Below are positions 1 to 7,686 of a stretch of DNA of 50,810 nucleotides, piece by piece. The translations under genes and the position numbers were made by a program. The stretch comes from Prochlorococcus marinus str. MIT 9302 (GTDB lineage Bacteria > Cyanobacteriota > Cyanobacteriia > PCC-6307 > Cyanobiaceae). The first letter of the stretch is position 1, and each line of letters begins with the position of its first letter. The DNA lies in NCBI RefSeq assembly GCF_000759975.1, contig NZ_JNAM01000012.1:1-50810 (forward strand). The letters run 5' to 3'. The notes below the pieces were generated by a model. The model saw nothing but the letters and a program-made list of their open reading frames with translations, made no database searches and was not told the origin of the DNA.

Positions 1-273
1 AACTTAGGTGGAGCAGCAGCTGGTGCTGATGAGCAAGCAAGTTTCATGATTGGTCTAACATGGGATGAAGTAGGTCCAGGATCTGCTGGAATTGCTATGG
101 GTCACAGTAATACAGTTGAAAATGCTGATGAGTTGTATCAGTACGAGGCATACTACGAATACCCAGTAAACGACAGTATGACAGTTACTCCGTTAATCTA
201 CACTCTAGATGCAGCTGGTGCTAATACAGATGACACATCTGGAGCTATGGTTAAGACAACATTCAAATTCTAA
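1..273 (+). CDS. Outer-membrane porin, C-terminal end (partial)
   Basis: The reading frame is open from the first base and ends at the TAA at 271-273, so only about the last 90 residues are present. The visible part alternates polar and hydrophobic residues as in beta strands (for example YQYEAYYEYPVND) and ends in Phe (TTFKF), the usual C-terminal signal for assembly of outer-membrane beta barrels. Gly/Ala/Asp-rich loops and the composition match the cyanobacterial SOM/OprB-type porins that form diffusion channels for small solutes or ions. The substrate cannot be told from this fragment. A strong hairpin terminator follows within 40 bases. It could be another barrel family, but an outer-membrane barrel is well supported. 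Confidence 0.75.
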   Translation, partial: NLGGAAAGADEQASFMIGLTWDEVGPGSAGIAMGHSNTVENADELYQYEAYYEYPVNDSMTVTPLIYTLDAAGANTDDTSGAMVKTTFKF

Positions 274-310
274 ATTTATTAGTTTAATTTAGAAACCTCC
301 AATACACAGA

Positions 311-339
311 AAGGGCCTGCTTATGCAGGTCTTTTTTTT
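311..339 (+). terminator. Rho-independent terminator of the porin gene
   Basis: A compact hairpin with arms GGCCTGC and GCAGGTC (one G-U pair) around a TTAT loop is followed directly by a run of T. It lies about 40 bases after the porin stop codon and is the clearest classical terminator in the window. Confidence 0.85.
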
Positions 340-474
340 ATCACTGGTTAAATCTGTGATATCTCAAAAGTTATTATTAATTTTTTATTAATGTTTCTAT
401 AAAATTTTAAGAATTGAGTTAAAAAATCGCACCATAAAATTGCTATTATTATTATTCGTAGAATTTTTGTTAAA

Positions 475-609
475 ATGTCTCCTATATTTAGATGTTTAAT
501 TTGTAGGAAAGATATAGAAAGATCAACTAAAACATTTTGGAATAAAAAGGGACATTTGTTATGTTCAACCTGTTTAGATCAAATGTATAAAAAATCAGGA
601 AAAGAATAA
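475..609 (+). CDS. Small zinc-ribbon-like protein (44 aa)
   Basis: ATG to TAA, 44 residues beginning MSPIFRCLICRKDIE. Two CxxC pairs (C7/C10 and C30/C33) separated by 19 residues are the spacing of a treble-clef or zinc-ribbon knuckle, so it probably binds one zinc ion. The middle is basic and aromatic (KTFWNKKGH) and the tail is Lys-rich, which would suit nucleic-acid or protein binding. I do not recognise a named family. It stands alone, about 200 bases after the porin and convergent with hli. The regular Cys pattern argues for a real gene despite its length; its function is unknown. Confidence 0.6.
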   Translation: MSPIFRCLICRKDIERSTKTFWNKKGHLLCSTCLDQMYKKSGKE

Positions 610-778
610 TCTCGCTTCATTAATTTTGTTTATCTGAAAATAATCAAACTTTAGATATATTGAAGTTTAATCGTTAAATATTCAATAAGAGCAAATTATT
701 AATATGTACTAATTATAAGTAAGAAAAAGGAAAGTTTAGTTCACAAATGTTATTCAAGTTGATCAGATTAAAATAAAA
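610..778. other. Non-coding spacer, first half of the gap before hli
   Basis: This is the first half of a 310-base gap between the zinc-ribbon protein and hli. It is AT-rich with stops in every frame, and I see no tRNA, repeat or credible short gene here. The second half of the gap holds the hli terminator. Confidence 0.5.
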
Positions 779-836
779 AACCTAAAAAGGGTAAAAATAA
801 CTTTGAAACAAAATTATCTTTTACCCTTTTTAGGTT
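779..836 (-). terminator. Perfect 18-bp stem-loop, probable hli terminator
   Basis: The arms at 779-796 (AACCTAAAAAGGGTAAAA) and 819-836 are exact reverse complements, with a 22-base loop. Read on the minus strand the stem is followed by a T-rich tail (TTTTATTTTAAT), as expected for a factor-independent terminator of the hli transcript, whose stop codon lies 84 bases upstream on that strand. The plus-strand side lacks a T tract. The long stem and large loop are unusual for a simple terminator, so a role in mRNA stability or as a small RNA 3' end is possible. Confidence 0.65.
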
Positions 837-919
837 CTTATGTGTCTTAAATGAAATTTTTGCAAAAATAATAATTATTTTTCAAATCTTTCAATCTAGA
901 TGACTGAAGTTCCTATGAT

Positions 920-1027
920 TTAGAACCAGCCTGGAATGATTTGGCCAGTTGTTACGTATGCACCAACAGCTGCTACAAAACCTAACATTGCTGCCCAACC
1001 ATTAAAACGTTCTGCTTCTGGAGTCAT
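920..1027 (-). CDS. hli: High-light-inducible protein (Hli/Scp), 35 aa
   Basis: The minus strand encodes a 35-residue protein starting MTPEAERFNGWAAMLGF. The ERFNGWAAMLGF segment is the chlorophyll-binding helix signature of the one-helix Hli family (ExxNGxxAMxGF), in which Glu, Asn and Met/Gly positions contact pigment and pack helices. One membrane helix covers about residues 9-27. Hli proteins bind chlorophyll and carotenoid in the thylakoid, protect photosystem II assembly and quench excess energy under light or nutrient stress. This is a minimal-length member, common in Prochlorococcus, where they occur in many copies. It has its own promoter with an HLR1 site and its own terminator, so it is probably transcribed alone. 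Confidence 0.9.
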   Translation of the reverse strand: MTPEAERFNGWAAMLGFVAAVGAYVTTGQIIPGWF

Positions 1028-1042
1028 GATAAAAAAGTAGAT

Positions 1043-1060
1043 TATGTAAATGATTGTAAC
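1043..1060 (-). promoter_or_regulatory. HLR1-type RpaB-binding tandem site in the hli promoter
   Basis: Minus strand: GTTACAAT-CA-TTTACATA. This fits the published HLR1 consensus exactly, two direct copies of (G/T)TTACA(A/T)(A/T) separated by two bases, which is bound by the response regulator RpaB. A third half-site (TTTACAAA) lies 14 bases further upstream at 1075-1082. A CATAAT -10-like hexamer at 1041-1046 overlaps the proximal repeat, so the site would cover the core promoter and leave a leader of only several bases before the ATG at 1027. RpaB binding and the transcription start are inferred. Confidence 0.65.
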
Positions 1061-1541
1061 AGCATTTATGAAGCTTTGTAAAGTATTTTATTGATTTGTT
1101 TGAAATTTTTTATTTAAATTTGCCAGCCAATTTAAAAATAGCATTATTGTCACATAAATGTAGCACTATTTTGTTGTCTGAATTTATTGAAAAAATGTTC
1201 ATTTGTTAGAAAAGTTTTATAAAAAATGGAATGAATATAGTTTCTCTCAGCTTATGGATGAGTTTGATCACTTCCCTTGTATTTATTGCATGTAGCTAAA
1301 AATCATTTCTCCATTTTGATTGATATAAACAATAAATTTAGACTCTAAACCTTTAATAAATTGAAAGTTCTGTATTACTTTCGATTTTTACAAAATCTTG
1401 AGCAGTAAATGAGCAATTAATTAATTTTTATAAATCAATTTATGTCGTATAGCTGCGAAAAAAAATAAGTCCCAATTTTGTGAAAGTTTGAATTTATTTC
1501 TACAGGTAAATTTAAAAAAAATGAACTCAAAGTATAAAATG
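1061..1541. other. Gene-free stretch between hli promoter and tRNA-Lys
   Basis: About 480 AT-rich bases. Apart from one extra HLR1 half-site at 1075-1082 I find only ORFs under about 15 codons, no extended hairpin with a T tract and no recognised small-RNA motif. It holds the upstream side of hli and the region just past the 3' end of the tRNA-Lys gene. An unannotated non-coding RNA cannot be excluded. Confidence 0.4.
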
Positions 1542-1613
1542 TGGGTCGCCTGAGATTCGAACTCAGGACCAGCCGGTTAAAAGCCGGATGCTCTACCACT
1601 GAGCTAGCGACCC
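1542..1613 (-). tRNA. trnK: tRNA-Lys (anticodon UUU)
   Basis: The minus strand folds as a 72-base cloverleaf: acceptor GGGTCGC paired with GCGACCC, D arm GCTC-AGTGGTA-GAGC, anticodon stem CCGGC/GCCGG around loop TTTTAAC-like sequence with TTT anticodon, and T arm containing GTTCGAATC. The discriminator base is A and the CCA end is not encoded. It reads lysine AAA/AAG codons, which are very frequent in this AT-rich genome. Confidence 0.93.
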
Positions 1614-1791
1614 ATTTTGTAAAATTGAGTACATATGAAATTATCCCTTTTTAAGGCAAAAAAAACAACTTATTATCCTAACTTGAACAATTGAAATACA
1701 TTTCTTAACTTAGTTAACTAAAAAATTAAGAATTCTCTCTTTATTTGAAGTAAAAAGGTAAAATAATTAAATAAATAACAGAATTTCTCAA

Positions 1792-1905
1792 ATGTTAAGA
1801 GCTATTGTCGTTTTTGCACCAATAATTGCTGCAGTTGCATGGGTTGTTTTCAATATTCAAAAACCTGCAAGAGAGCAATGGGATAGACAATTCGGCGAGA
1901 AATAA
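1792..1905 (+). CDS. psbY: Photosystem II protein Y (PsbY)
   Basis: A 37-residue protein, [17 protein letters not shown]..., with one transmembrane helix at about residues 4-21 followed by a polar tail ([17 protein letters not shown]). Length, the single helix and the NIQKPAREQ segment match cyanobacterial PsbY, a small peripheral subunit near cytochrome b559 in photosystem II. It is non-essential in studied cyanobacteria but supports redox control of cytochrome b559. The stop lies only seven bases before the trmFO start, so the two genes may share a transcript although their functions are unrelated. Confidence 0.88.
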   Translation: MLRAIVVFAPIIAAVAWVVFNIQKPAREQWDRQFGEK

Positions 1906-1912
1906 ATTTTAA

Positions 1913-3325
1913 TTGATTGATAAAGAGGTAATTGTAATAGGAGCAGGTCTTGCAGGTTCTGAAGCTGCTTGGCAGATAGCAAATAGCGGTGTGCCCGTTA
2001 AATTAGTTGAAATGAGACCTTTCAAATCAACCCCTGCCCATCATACTGATGAATTTGGAGAATTAGTTTGTAGTAATAGTTTTGGTGCATTAAGTCCAGA
2101 TAGAGCATCAGGTTTATTGCAAAAAGAATTAAGAATTTTTAATTCATTAATAGTTCGAACAGCAGATAAATTTGCTGTCCCTGCTGGAGGTGCTTTGGCA
2201 GTAGATAGATCCAAATTTAGTAATGCTTTGACTGAAATTTTATCTAATCATCCTTTAATTAAAATAAAAAGAATTGAACAACTTGACCTCCCTAGCAAAG
2301 AAAATATAACCATCCTCGCTACTGGACCATTAACTTCTGATGATTTGTCACATCAAATTCAAGATTTTACTGGTATTGATGAATGTCATTTTTTTGATGC
2401 TGCTAGTCCAATTATTTATGGTGATTCTATTGATTACGATATTGTCTTTAAAGCAAGTAGATATGATAAAGGTGATCCGGCATATTTGAATTGCCCTATG
2501 GATAAAGATGTTTACACCAATTTCAGAAATGAATTAATTGAAGGAGAGCAAGCTAATTTAAAAGACTTTGAAAAAGAATCTGCTAATTTCTTTGAAGCAT
2601 GTTTACCAATAGAAGAAATTGCTAGAAGAGGAATTGACACTATGAGATATGGACCTTTGAAATCTATTGGGTTGTGGAATCCAAAATGGGGAGATTTATT
2701 TGATAGGGATAATAGATTGAAGAAAAGACCTCATGCAATTGTTCAATTAAGGAAAGAAGATTTAGAGGGTAAATTACTTAATATGGTAGGCTTTCAAACA
2801 AACCTTAAGTGGTCAGAGCAAAAAAGAATATTTAGGATTATTCCTGGTTTAGAAAAGGCTGAATTTGTACGTTTTGGGGTGATGCACAGAAATACCTTTT
2901 TAGAGTCTCCAAAATTGCTTTTGCCAACATTACAATTTATGAAAAGAAAATGTCTTTTCGCCGCCGGTCAAATAACAGGTACTGAGGGGTATGCAGCAGC
3001 AGCAGCAGGAGGACTGCTGGCAGGAATTAATGCATCTTTAATTGCTAAGGGGAAAAGTGTTGTGACTTTTCCTGATGAATCAATGATTGGCTCTCTTATG
3101 AACTTCATAAGTAATAGAAATAAAATAATGTCTAGTCAGAAAAAAAACAAATTTCAACCTATGCCCGCCTCTTTTGGATTGGTTCCAGAACTAACTATAC
3201 GAATAAAAGATAAAAGATCCAGGTACAACGCTTATCAACAGAGATCTGTTGATGTACTAAATATTTTTAAAAGGAAATTAGATTATATTTTTAATAAAGA
3301 TCACACACTTGTCGAAATTAATTAA
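1913..3325 (+). CDS. trmFO: TrmFO, folate/FAD-dependent tRNA (U54-C5) methyltransferase
   Basis: A 470-residue flavoprotein that makes ribothymidine at position 54 of the tRNA T loop, using methylene-tetrahydrofolate as carbon source and FADH2 as reductant. The N-terminus has the dinucleotide fold [14 protein letters not shown] (about residues 6-19). The family Cys motif [21 protein letters not shown] follows at about residue 52, the Cys being the one reported to form the adduct with uracil and flavin. [19 protein letters not shown] near residue 350 is the second FAD-contacting motif. Length is typical. Translation starts at a TTG just after psbY; no ATG fits the conserved N-terminus. crtH follows after 24 bases. 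Confidence 0.93.
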   Translation: MIDKEVIVIGAGLAGSEAAWQIANSGVPVKLVEMRPFKSTPAHHTDEFGELVCSNSFGALSPDRASGLLQKELRIFNSLIVRTADKFAVPAGGALAVDRSKFSNALTEILSNHPLIKIKRIEQLDLPSKENITILATGPLTSDDLSHQIQDFTGIDECHFFDAASPIIYGDSIDYDIVFKASRYDKGDPAYLNCPMDKDVYTNFRNELIEGEQANLKDFEKESANFFEACLPIEEIARRGIDTMRYGPLKSIGLWNPKWGDLFDRDNRLKKRPHAIVQLRKEDLEGKLLNMVGFQTNLKWSEQKRIFRIIPGLEKAEFVRFGVMHRNTFLESPKLLLPTLQFMKRKCLFAAGQITGTEGYAAAAAGGLLAGINASLIAKGKSVVTFPDESMIGSLMNFISNRNKIMSSQKKNKFQPMPASFGLVPELTIRIKDKRSRYNAYQQRSVDVLNIFKRKLDYIFNKDHTLVEIN

Positions 3326-3349
3326 AATAAGCTACCTGGACATTAGAAA

Positions 3350-4894
3350 ATGAAATCAAATAATAGAAATTTCGATGCAATTATTATTGGCTCAGGAATT
3401 GGAGGGTTAGTAACTGCATCACAACTAGCAGCAAAAGGAGCTCAAGTTTTAGTTCTTGAAAAATATATTATTCCTGGAGGAAGTGGCGGATCCTTTAAAA
3501 GAAAAGGTTATACCTTTGATGTAGGAGCTTCAATGATTTTTGGATTTGGAAAGGAAGGTTATACCAATTTATTAACTCGCGCTTTAAAAGATGTAAATGA
3601 AAAATGTGAAACTATTCCTGATCCCGTGCAACTTGAATATCACCTTCCAAAAAACTTTAATATTTCTATAGATAAAAATTACGAAAAATTTATAAGTAAA
3701 TTATCAGCTAGTTTCCCCAAGGAAAAAGAAGGCATTAAAAAATTCTACGATACTTGTGCAAATGTATTTAAATGTTTAGATTCAATGCCTCTTTTATCGA
3801 TAGAAGATCCAAGTTATCTTTTTAAAGTTTTCTTTAAAGCTCCATTTTCTTGTTTAGGTTTGGCTAGATGGTTACCAGTAAATGCAGGAGATGTTGCCAG
3901 AAAGTTCATAAAAGATCCTGAACTTTTAAGATTTATCGATATTGAATGTTTTTGTTGGTCAGTAATGCCTGCTCTAAAAACTCCTATGATTAATGCGGGA
4001 ATGGTTTTTACGGATAGGCATGTTGGGGGTATAAATTATCCAAAAGGAGGAGTAGGAACAATAGCAGAGAAGTTAGTTTCTGGTATAGAAAAATTAGGAA
4101 GCAAAATTCGTTATAAAGCCAATGTGACTGAAATACTATTAAAGGATGACAAAGCCGTAGGAGTTAAGCTTTCAAATGGGGAAGAACTTTACTCAAACAT
4201 TATTGTATCCAATTCCACAAGATGGGATACATTTGGACTTAAAGATAAAAAGAAAGGATTAATTGCAAGTAAAAACGTGCCAAAAACTGAATATAAATGG
4301 TCAGAAACCTATAAGCCTTCCCCTTCTTTTGTCTCTATTCACCTCGGGGTAGAAAAAGATCTAATAAGAAATAACTTTAATTGTCATCATATAATTGTTG
4401 AGAATTGGGATGAATTAGAAAGTGAAAAGGGAGTAATTTTTGTTTCTATACCTACTTTGCTGGACTCGTCTTTAGCTCCAGAAGGTAAACATATCGTCCA
4501 TGCATTTACTCCTTCATCAATGAATGAATGGGAAGGCCTATCAAGGAAAGAATATCTGCAAAAGAAAAAAAAATACTTTTCGTTTCTTATTGAAAAGATT
4601 TCAATTATTTTGCCTAACATTGAAAAAAATATTGACCACAAAGAAATTGGCACTCCAAAAACCCACAAAAAGTTTCTTGGACGATACGAAGGCAGTTATG
4701 GACCAATTCCCAGTAAGAAGTTACTTGGCCTTTTGCCAATGCCTTTTAACACTACAAAAATTAAAAATCTTTATTGCGTAGGGGATTCATGTTTCCCAGG
4801 TCAAGGTCTAAATGCTGTCGCTTTTAGTGGGTACGCTTGCGCTCATAAAATAGGTGCACAATTAAATATAAATAGTTTTAAATTGCCAAAATAA
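3350..4894 (+). CDS. crtH: Carotenoid (prolycopene) isomerase CrtH
   Basis: A 514-residue phytoene-desaturase-like flavoprotein. DAIIIGSGIGGLVTASQLAAKGAQVLVLEK at about residues 9-38 is the FAD-binding fold, followed by PGGSGGSFKRKGYTFDVGASM, the CrtI/CrtISO second motif. The C-terminal NLYCVGDSCFPGQGLNAVAFSGYACA is the conserved FAD closing motif. Family members convert tetra-cis-lycopene to all-trans-lycopene on the way to beta-carotene and zeaxanthin, in thylakoid or plasma membrane. Length and the GQGLNAVAFSG signature point to CrtH rather than phytoene or zeta-carotene desaturase. It sits between trmFO and a small membrane protein in the same direction. Confidence 0.88.
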   Translation: MKSNNRNFDAIIIGSGIGGLVTASQLAAKGAQVLVLEKYIIPGGSGGSFKRKGYTFDVGASMIFGFGKEGYTNLLTRALKDVNEKCETIPDPVQLEYHLPKNFNISIDKNYEKFISKLSASFPKEKEGIKKFYDTCANVFKCLDSMPLLSIEDPSYLFKVFFKAPFSCLGLARWLPVNAGDVARKFIKDPELLRFIDIECFCWSVMPALKTPMINAGMVFTDRHVGGINYPKGGVGTIAEKLVSGIEKLGSKIRYKANVTEILLKDDKAVGVKLSNGEELYSNIIVSNSTRWDTFGLKDKKKGLIASKNVPKTEYKWSETYKPSPSFVSIHLGVEKDLIRNNFNCHHIIVENWDELESEKGVIFVSIPTLLDSSLAPEGKHIVHAFTPSSMNEWEGLSRKEYLQKKKKYFSFLIEKISIILPNIEKNIDHKEIGTPKTHKKFLGRYEGSYGPIPSKKLLGLLPMPFNTTKIKNLYCVGDSCFPGQGLNAVAFSGYACAHKIGAQLNINSFKLPK

Positions 4895-4909
4895 AGGAAT
4901 ACTTAATAA

Positions 4910-5416
4910 ATGACAGAAACATTTAAAACTCTTTTTTTTGTGAAAAGTTCTTTGATTTCTCTATATTTAGCGCTTACAATTCCTATACCGTTTATATCAA
5001 CTGATAAATTAAGAATCCCTTCTATAATTGCATTTGTCTTAGGATCTTATTTAATTATCAACATCACAAGTGATTATGTAGAAACTTGTAATAAAAAAAT
5101 TTCATATAAAACTAGCTTTGTTTCTAAAGTCATAGGGAGAAAAAATTGGGAAATTCCTTGGAAAGATATTAGGTTAATAAAATCTTTACCTACCAGTCAG
5201 GGTAGTAAAGTTTATTACTTTAATACTGATAAAGGTAATAATTTTCTTTTTCCACAAAGGGTAGAAGATTTAGAAAAACTTTTGTTAATAGTTTCCAAAA
5301 ATACTGGTATTTCTACTAATGCATTATCTTATATATCTCCTCTTTGGACTTATAAGTTATTGACGTTAATCTCAGGTGCGATGATTATTGGGGAACTTAT
5401 TGCTTTTCTACATTAA
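4910..5416 (+). CDS. Conserved membrane protein, unknown function (168 aa)
   Basis: Not a family I can name. It has two hydrophobic helices near the N-terminus (about residues 15-30 and 36-52), a soluble middle (about 55-130) with alternating short strands, including WEIPWKDIRLIKSLPTSQGSKVYYFNT, and a last hydrophobic helix near residues 147-165. The two-helix plus small beta-domain plan resembles bacterial PH-like membrane proteins, but this is only a structural impression. It lies 15 bases after crtH and may be cotranscribed. Its stop overlaps that of the convergent response regulator by three to four bases. Confidence 0.75.
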   Translation: MTETFKTLFFVKSSLISLYLALTIPIPFISTDKLRIPSIIAFVLGSYLIINITSDYVETCNKKISYKTSFVSKVIGRKNWEIPWKDIRLIKSLPTSQGSKVYYFNTDKGNNFLFPQRVEDLEKLLLIVSKNTGISTNALSYISPLWTYKLLTLISGAMIIGELIAFLH

Positions 5417-6150
5417 ATATTATCAATACTAAATCGATAACCTTGTTGTCTAACAGTTGTTATTCCACCACCTTCTCCTAAGCCTGCTTGTTCTAATTTT
5501 CTTCGCAATGTTAAAACTTGAGTATCTACAGATCTTGGGCCTCCGCTGAAAGGCGGCCATGCCATCCTTAAGAGCTCTTGCCGGCTTCTAACCATGCCAG
5601 GTGGCATAAGAAGAGCACAAAGCAGTGCAAACTCTCTGGGACTTAATTCTACAGGCTTTTCACTAAGAGTTACTTGTCTTAAAAGAAGATGAACCTCTAA
5701 AGGTCCAACCTCAACTTTCTCTTGTAATCCTATTCTCCCTCTTTTTAAAAGGGTTCTACATCTTGCTGCAAGCTCTTCTAGTCCAAAAGGTTTTCTTAGA
5801 ACATCATCTGCCCCTTCATCTAATAGGTTAACTAATGCTTCTACTCCTGATCTGGCTGTTAATACTATTACGGAAGACCCCAATTGTTGGGCTAGTCTCA
5901 TTGCAGTGTTCTGCTCGAGAATTTCAGCACTAACTAATAGGTCAGGTGATTGTTCTCTACATAGGTCAACAGCTTCTGCAGCTGATCCGACTGCAGCAGC
6001 AAGGTGACCATCTTGGCGAAGCCTTTGTACAAGGACTGTTCTAAGAGTGGGGTGAGGTTCAACAACAAGAACTCTTGAGGGAGTTTGAGAGCTCGTAGGC
6101 AATTGTGAACTGCCAGGAGTTGAAGCTAAGATTTGCTCAGTTGATTGCAT
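5413..6150 (-). CDS. OmpR-type response regulator with degenerate receiver
   Basis: A 245-residue protein with a Ser/Thr/Pro-rich leader (1-25), a receiver domain (about 26-137) and a winged-helix DNA-binding domain (about 145-243; ELSPREFALLCALL, RSVDTQVLTLRRKLE, TTVRQQGYRF). The receiver keeps the signalling Thr98 and Lys120 (LRKPF) but the phospho-acceptor position, normally Asp in PDLxLLD, is Ala75 (PDLLVSAE), and one acidic-pocket residue is Pro32. It therefore probably works without phosphorylation, as described for some other cyanobacterial regulators such as NblR; orthology to NblR is not established here. Codon use is clearly richer in G/C, and the protein richer in Leu, Ala and Arg, than its neighbours. 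Confidence 0.88.
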   Translation of the reverse strand: MQSTEQILASTPGSSQLPTSSQTPSRVLVVEPHPTLRTVLVQRLRQDGHLAAAVGSAAEAVDLCREQSPDLLVSAEILEQNTAMRLAQQLGSSVIVLTARSGVEALVNLLDEGADDVLRKPFGLEELAARCRTLLKRGRIGLQEKVEVGPLEVHLLLRQVTLSEKPVELSPREFALLCALLMPPGMVRSRQELLRMAWPPFSGGPRSVDTQVLTLRRKLEQAGLGEGGGITTVRQQGYRFSIDNI

Positions 6151-6236
6151 TCTTAATTACTGTTTGGCCAGGCAATTTTTTATCATCCTTAATAAGGTAT
6201 AACAAATGCTAAAAAAAAATCGGAATCTATCGAATT

Positions 6237-6506
6237 ATGACATCATTTGAAAATCCAAAAGCAATTCGTCATTTTCAATCAATTTGCGATAGCTGCCAAG
6301 ACTTGGTTACTCGTTTTCATCCCCCATCTGATCTTAAATTATATAGTGATGGTTATCTCCAAGCCTTAAGGAATTGCAGTAGTTTAGAGCAAAGAGATCA
6401 AGAGAAATTAGAGAGATTAATTGAAAGATGGATTTTAGATCCATCAAGTTTTATTGATCCAGGAGGAGACGAAAATAAAGGTTTTTTCAATAAAAAAAAG
6501 ATTTAA
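6237..6506 (+). CDS. Conserved cyanobacterial protein, DUF6761-like (89 aa)
   Basis: A small soluble, helical protein divergent from the response regulator, 86 bases away. It matches from memory a cyanobacteria-restricted family (DUF6761) with the pattern HFQSICDSCQDLVTRFHPPSDLKLYSDGYLQALR...LERLIERWILDPSSFIGP-like. There is no signal peptide, membrane helix or recognisable catalytic motif. The two Cys at residues 17 and 20 (CDSC) form a single CxxC but lack a partner pair. Function is unknown; the strong conservation of length suggests a protein-protein role. Confidence 0.8.
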   Translation: MTSFENPKAIRHFQSICDSCQDLVTRFHPPSDLKLYSDGYLQALRNCSSLEQRDQEKLERLIERWILDPSSFIDPGGDENKGFFNKKKI

Positions 6507-6554
6507 AATATTAATTTTTATTAACCAAATCAGTATTTATACTCACTAAATGTC

Positions 6555-6878
6555 TTAAGACGCTAATTCAATTTCTATTTTTTCTTTAAGAGACCCTGAG
6601 TTGTACATTTCGATAAGAATGTCTGATCCACCAAGAAATTCTCCTTTTAAATAAACTTGAGGAATTGTCGGCCAATCTGAATATTCTTTAATGCCCTCTC
6701 GTACTTCGAAATCGCTTAAAACATCAAAAGTACCAAATTCTACACCTAAGGAATTAAGTATTTGGACTACATTGTTGGAAAAACCGCATTGAGGCATTAA
6801 TTTAGTACCTTTCATGAAAACCATTACGGGATTAGAATCAATCAGCTTTTGTATTTTATCTTTTGTTAGGTTGTCCAT
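6555..6878 (-). CDS. grxD: Monothiol glutaredoxin, Grx4/GrxD type
   Basis: A 107-residue single-domain glutaredoxin with the CGFS active site at residues 31-34 ([13 protein letters not shown]) and the glutathione-binding [19 protein letters not shown] segment. CGFS glutaredoxins bind a [2Fe-2S] cluster shared between two monomers or with a BolA partner, and take part in iron-sulfur cluster delivery and iron sensing in the cytoplasm rather than in disulfide reduction. The bolA gene lies immediately upstream with a three-base spacer, which supports a Grx-BolA complex. It is the last gene of the minus-strand group and faces the DUF6761-like gene. Confidence 0.95.
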   Translation of the reverse strand: MDNLTKDKIQKLIDSNPVMVFMKGTKLMPQCGFSNNVVQILNSLGVEFGTFDVLSDFEVREGIKEYSDWPTIPQVYLKGEFLGGSDILIEMYNSGSLKEKIEIELAS

Positions 6879-6881
6879 AGT

Positions 6882-7112
6882 TCAATTTGGTGTTTCTGTT
6901 TTTAGTGCCAGTGCATGGATAGCCTCTGAAGCTAATTCTTCCTTTAAAGCAGAATAGACTAGCTGGTGTTGTTTAACTAATGATAATCCATCGAATTCAG
7001 ATGCAATTACAGTTACTTGCAAATGATCATTTCCCTTAAGGTTCTCAACAAAAACTTGGGAACTTGGTAATTTTTTAGTAATTAAATTAATAACTTCTGC
7101 TTTAGTAATCAT
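6882..7112 (-). CDS. bolA: BolA-family protein
   Basis: A 76-residue BolA-like domain: MITKAEVINLITKKLPSSQVFVENL, then the conserved DHLQVTVIASEFDGLSLVKQHQLVYSALKEE block with the family's helix-turn-helix-like loop and the H(Q)xVY motif. The conserved His in KQHQLVY and a loop residue usually complete the [2Fe-2S] ligands in the heterodimer with a CGFS glutaredoxin. Three bases separate it from grxD and 12 from the upstream exported protein, so the group is probably one operon. In cyanobacteria the pair is thought to serve iron-sulfur or iron homeostasis. Confidence 0.92.
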   Translation of the reverse strand: MITKAEVINLITKKLPSSQVFVENLKGNDHLQVTVIASEFDGLSLVKQHQLVYSALKEELASEAIHALALKTETPN

Positions 7113-7124
7113 AATTAGATTTAA

Positions 7125-7640
7125 TTAACCATTGTATTTTGTATCAACGAATCCTAGTTCTACCAATTTTTCATAAGCTTCTTTACCTTCTCGACTATTA
7201 GGAGACATTATTCTAATATTTTCAACGAGTAAGGGTACTGCAACCTCAGGTTGTTCACTTTTTATATACAAAGTGGCTAATCTCTCATTTGACTCTGCCA
7301 AAATTTGTAATGCTTGCTTACCTTTACTTTGCATTTCATTTGGTATTCTCGCATCAATCCCCTTGAAAGATGAATTTAAATCGGAGTAAAAAGACGCAAG
7401 TTGCTTTGCTAATTTTCTAGCGTCTAGATAAAAATCCTTGGCTTTATCGATATCTCCGTTTTTAATATATTCATCGCCTTGTTTTATGAAATATTCTACG
7501 TTTGAGATGGAGAGCTTCTTACTAGAATTTGAGAGTACTTTATAGTCTTTTGGACTCTTGATTTCTGCATGAACTACCTTGTTATAAGGAAGATTTCCAA
7601 AAAATATAAATAAAATTGGGATTAATTTTAAGAATTTCAT
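7125..7640 (-). CDS. Exported helical-repeat protein, unknown function
   Basis: A 171-residue protein with a Sec-type signal peptide (MKFLKLIPILFIFFGNLPYNKVVHAE, cleavage likely after HA). The mature part is all-helical and holds one clear TPR-like unit at about residues 50-75 (YFIKQGDEYIKNGDIDKAKD) and a second weak one near 120-155. It is therefore probably a periplasmic or thylakoid-lumen scaffold. I do not recognise a named family. It lies between the acyltransferase and bolA in the same direction with short spacers. Confidence 0.75.
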   Translation of the reverse strand: MKFLKLIPILFIFFGNLPYNKVVHAEIKSPKDYKVLSNSSKKLSISNVEYFIKQGDEYIKNGDIDKAKDFYLDARKLAKQLASFYSDLNSSFKGIDARIPNEMQSKGKQALQILAESNERLATLYIKSEQPEVAVPLLVENIRIMSPNSREGKEAYEKLVELGFVDTKYNG

Positions 7641-7686
7641 TTCTTAATTAAATTATTATTAAAATTTATAGTAACTTATTACAGAT

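Noticed and set aside
1619-1632. GTA-N8-TAC palindrome resembling an NtcA site, between tRNA-Lys and psbY
   Set aside because: The six fixed bases are expected many times by chance in AT-rich DNA of this length, there is no -10 element at the right distance, and neither neighbour is a known nitrogen-regulated gene.
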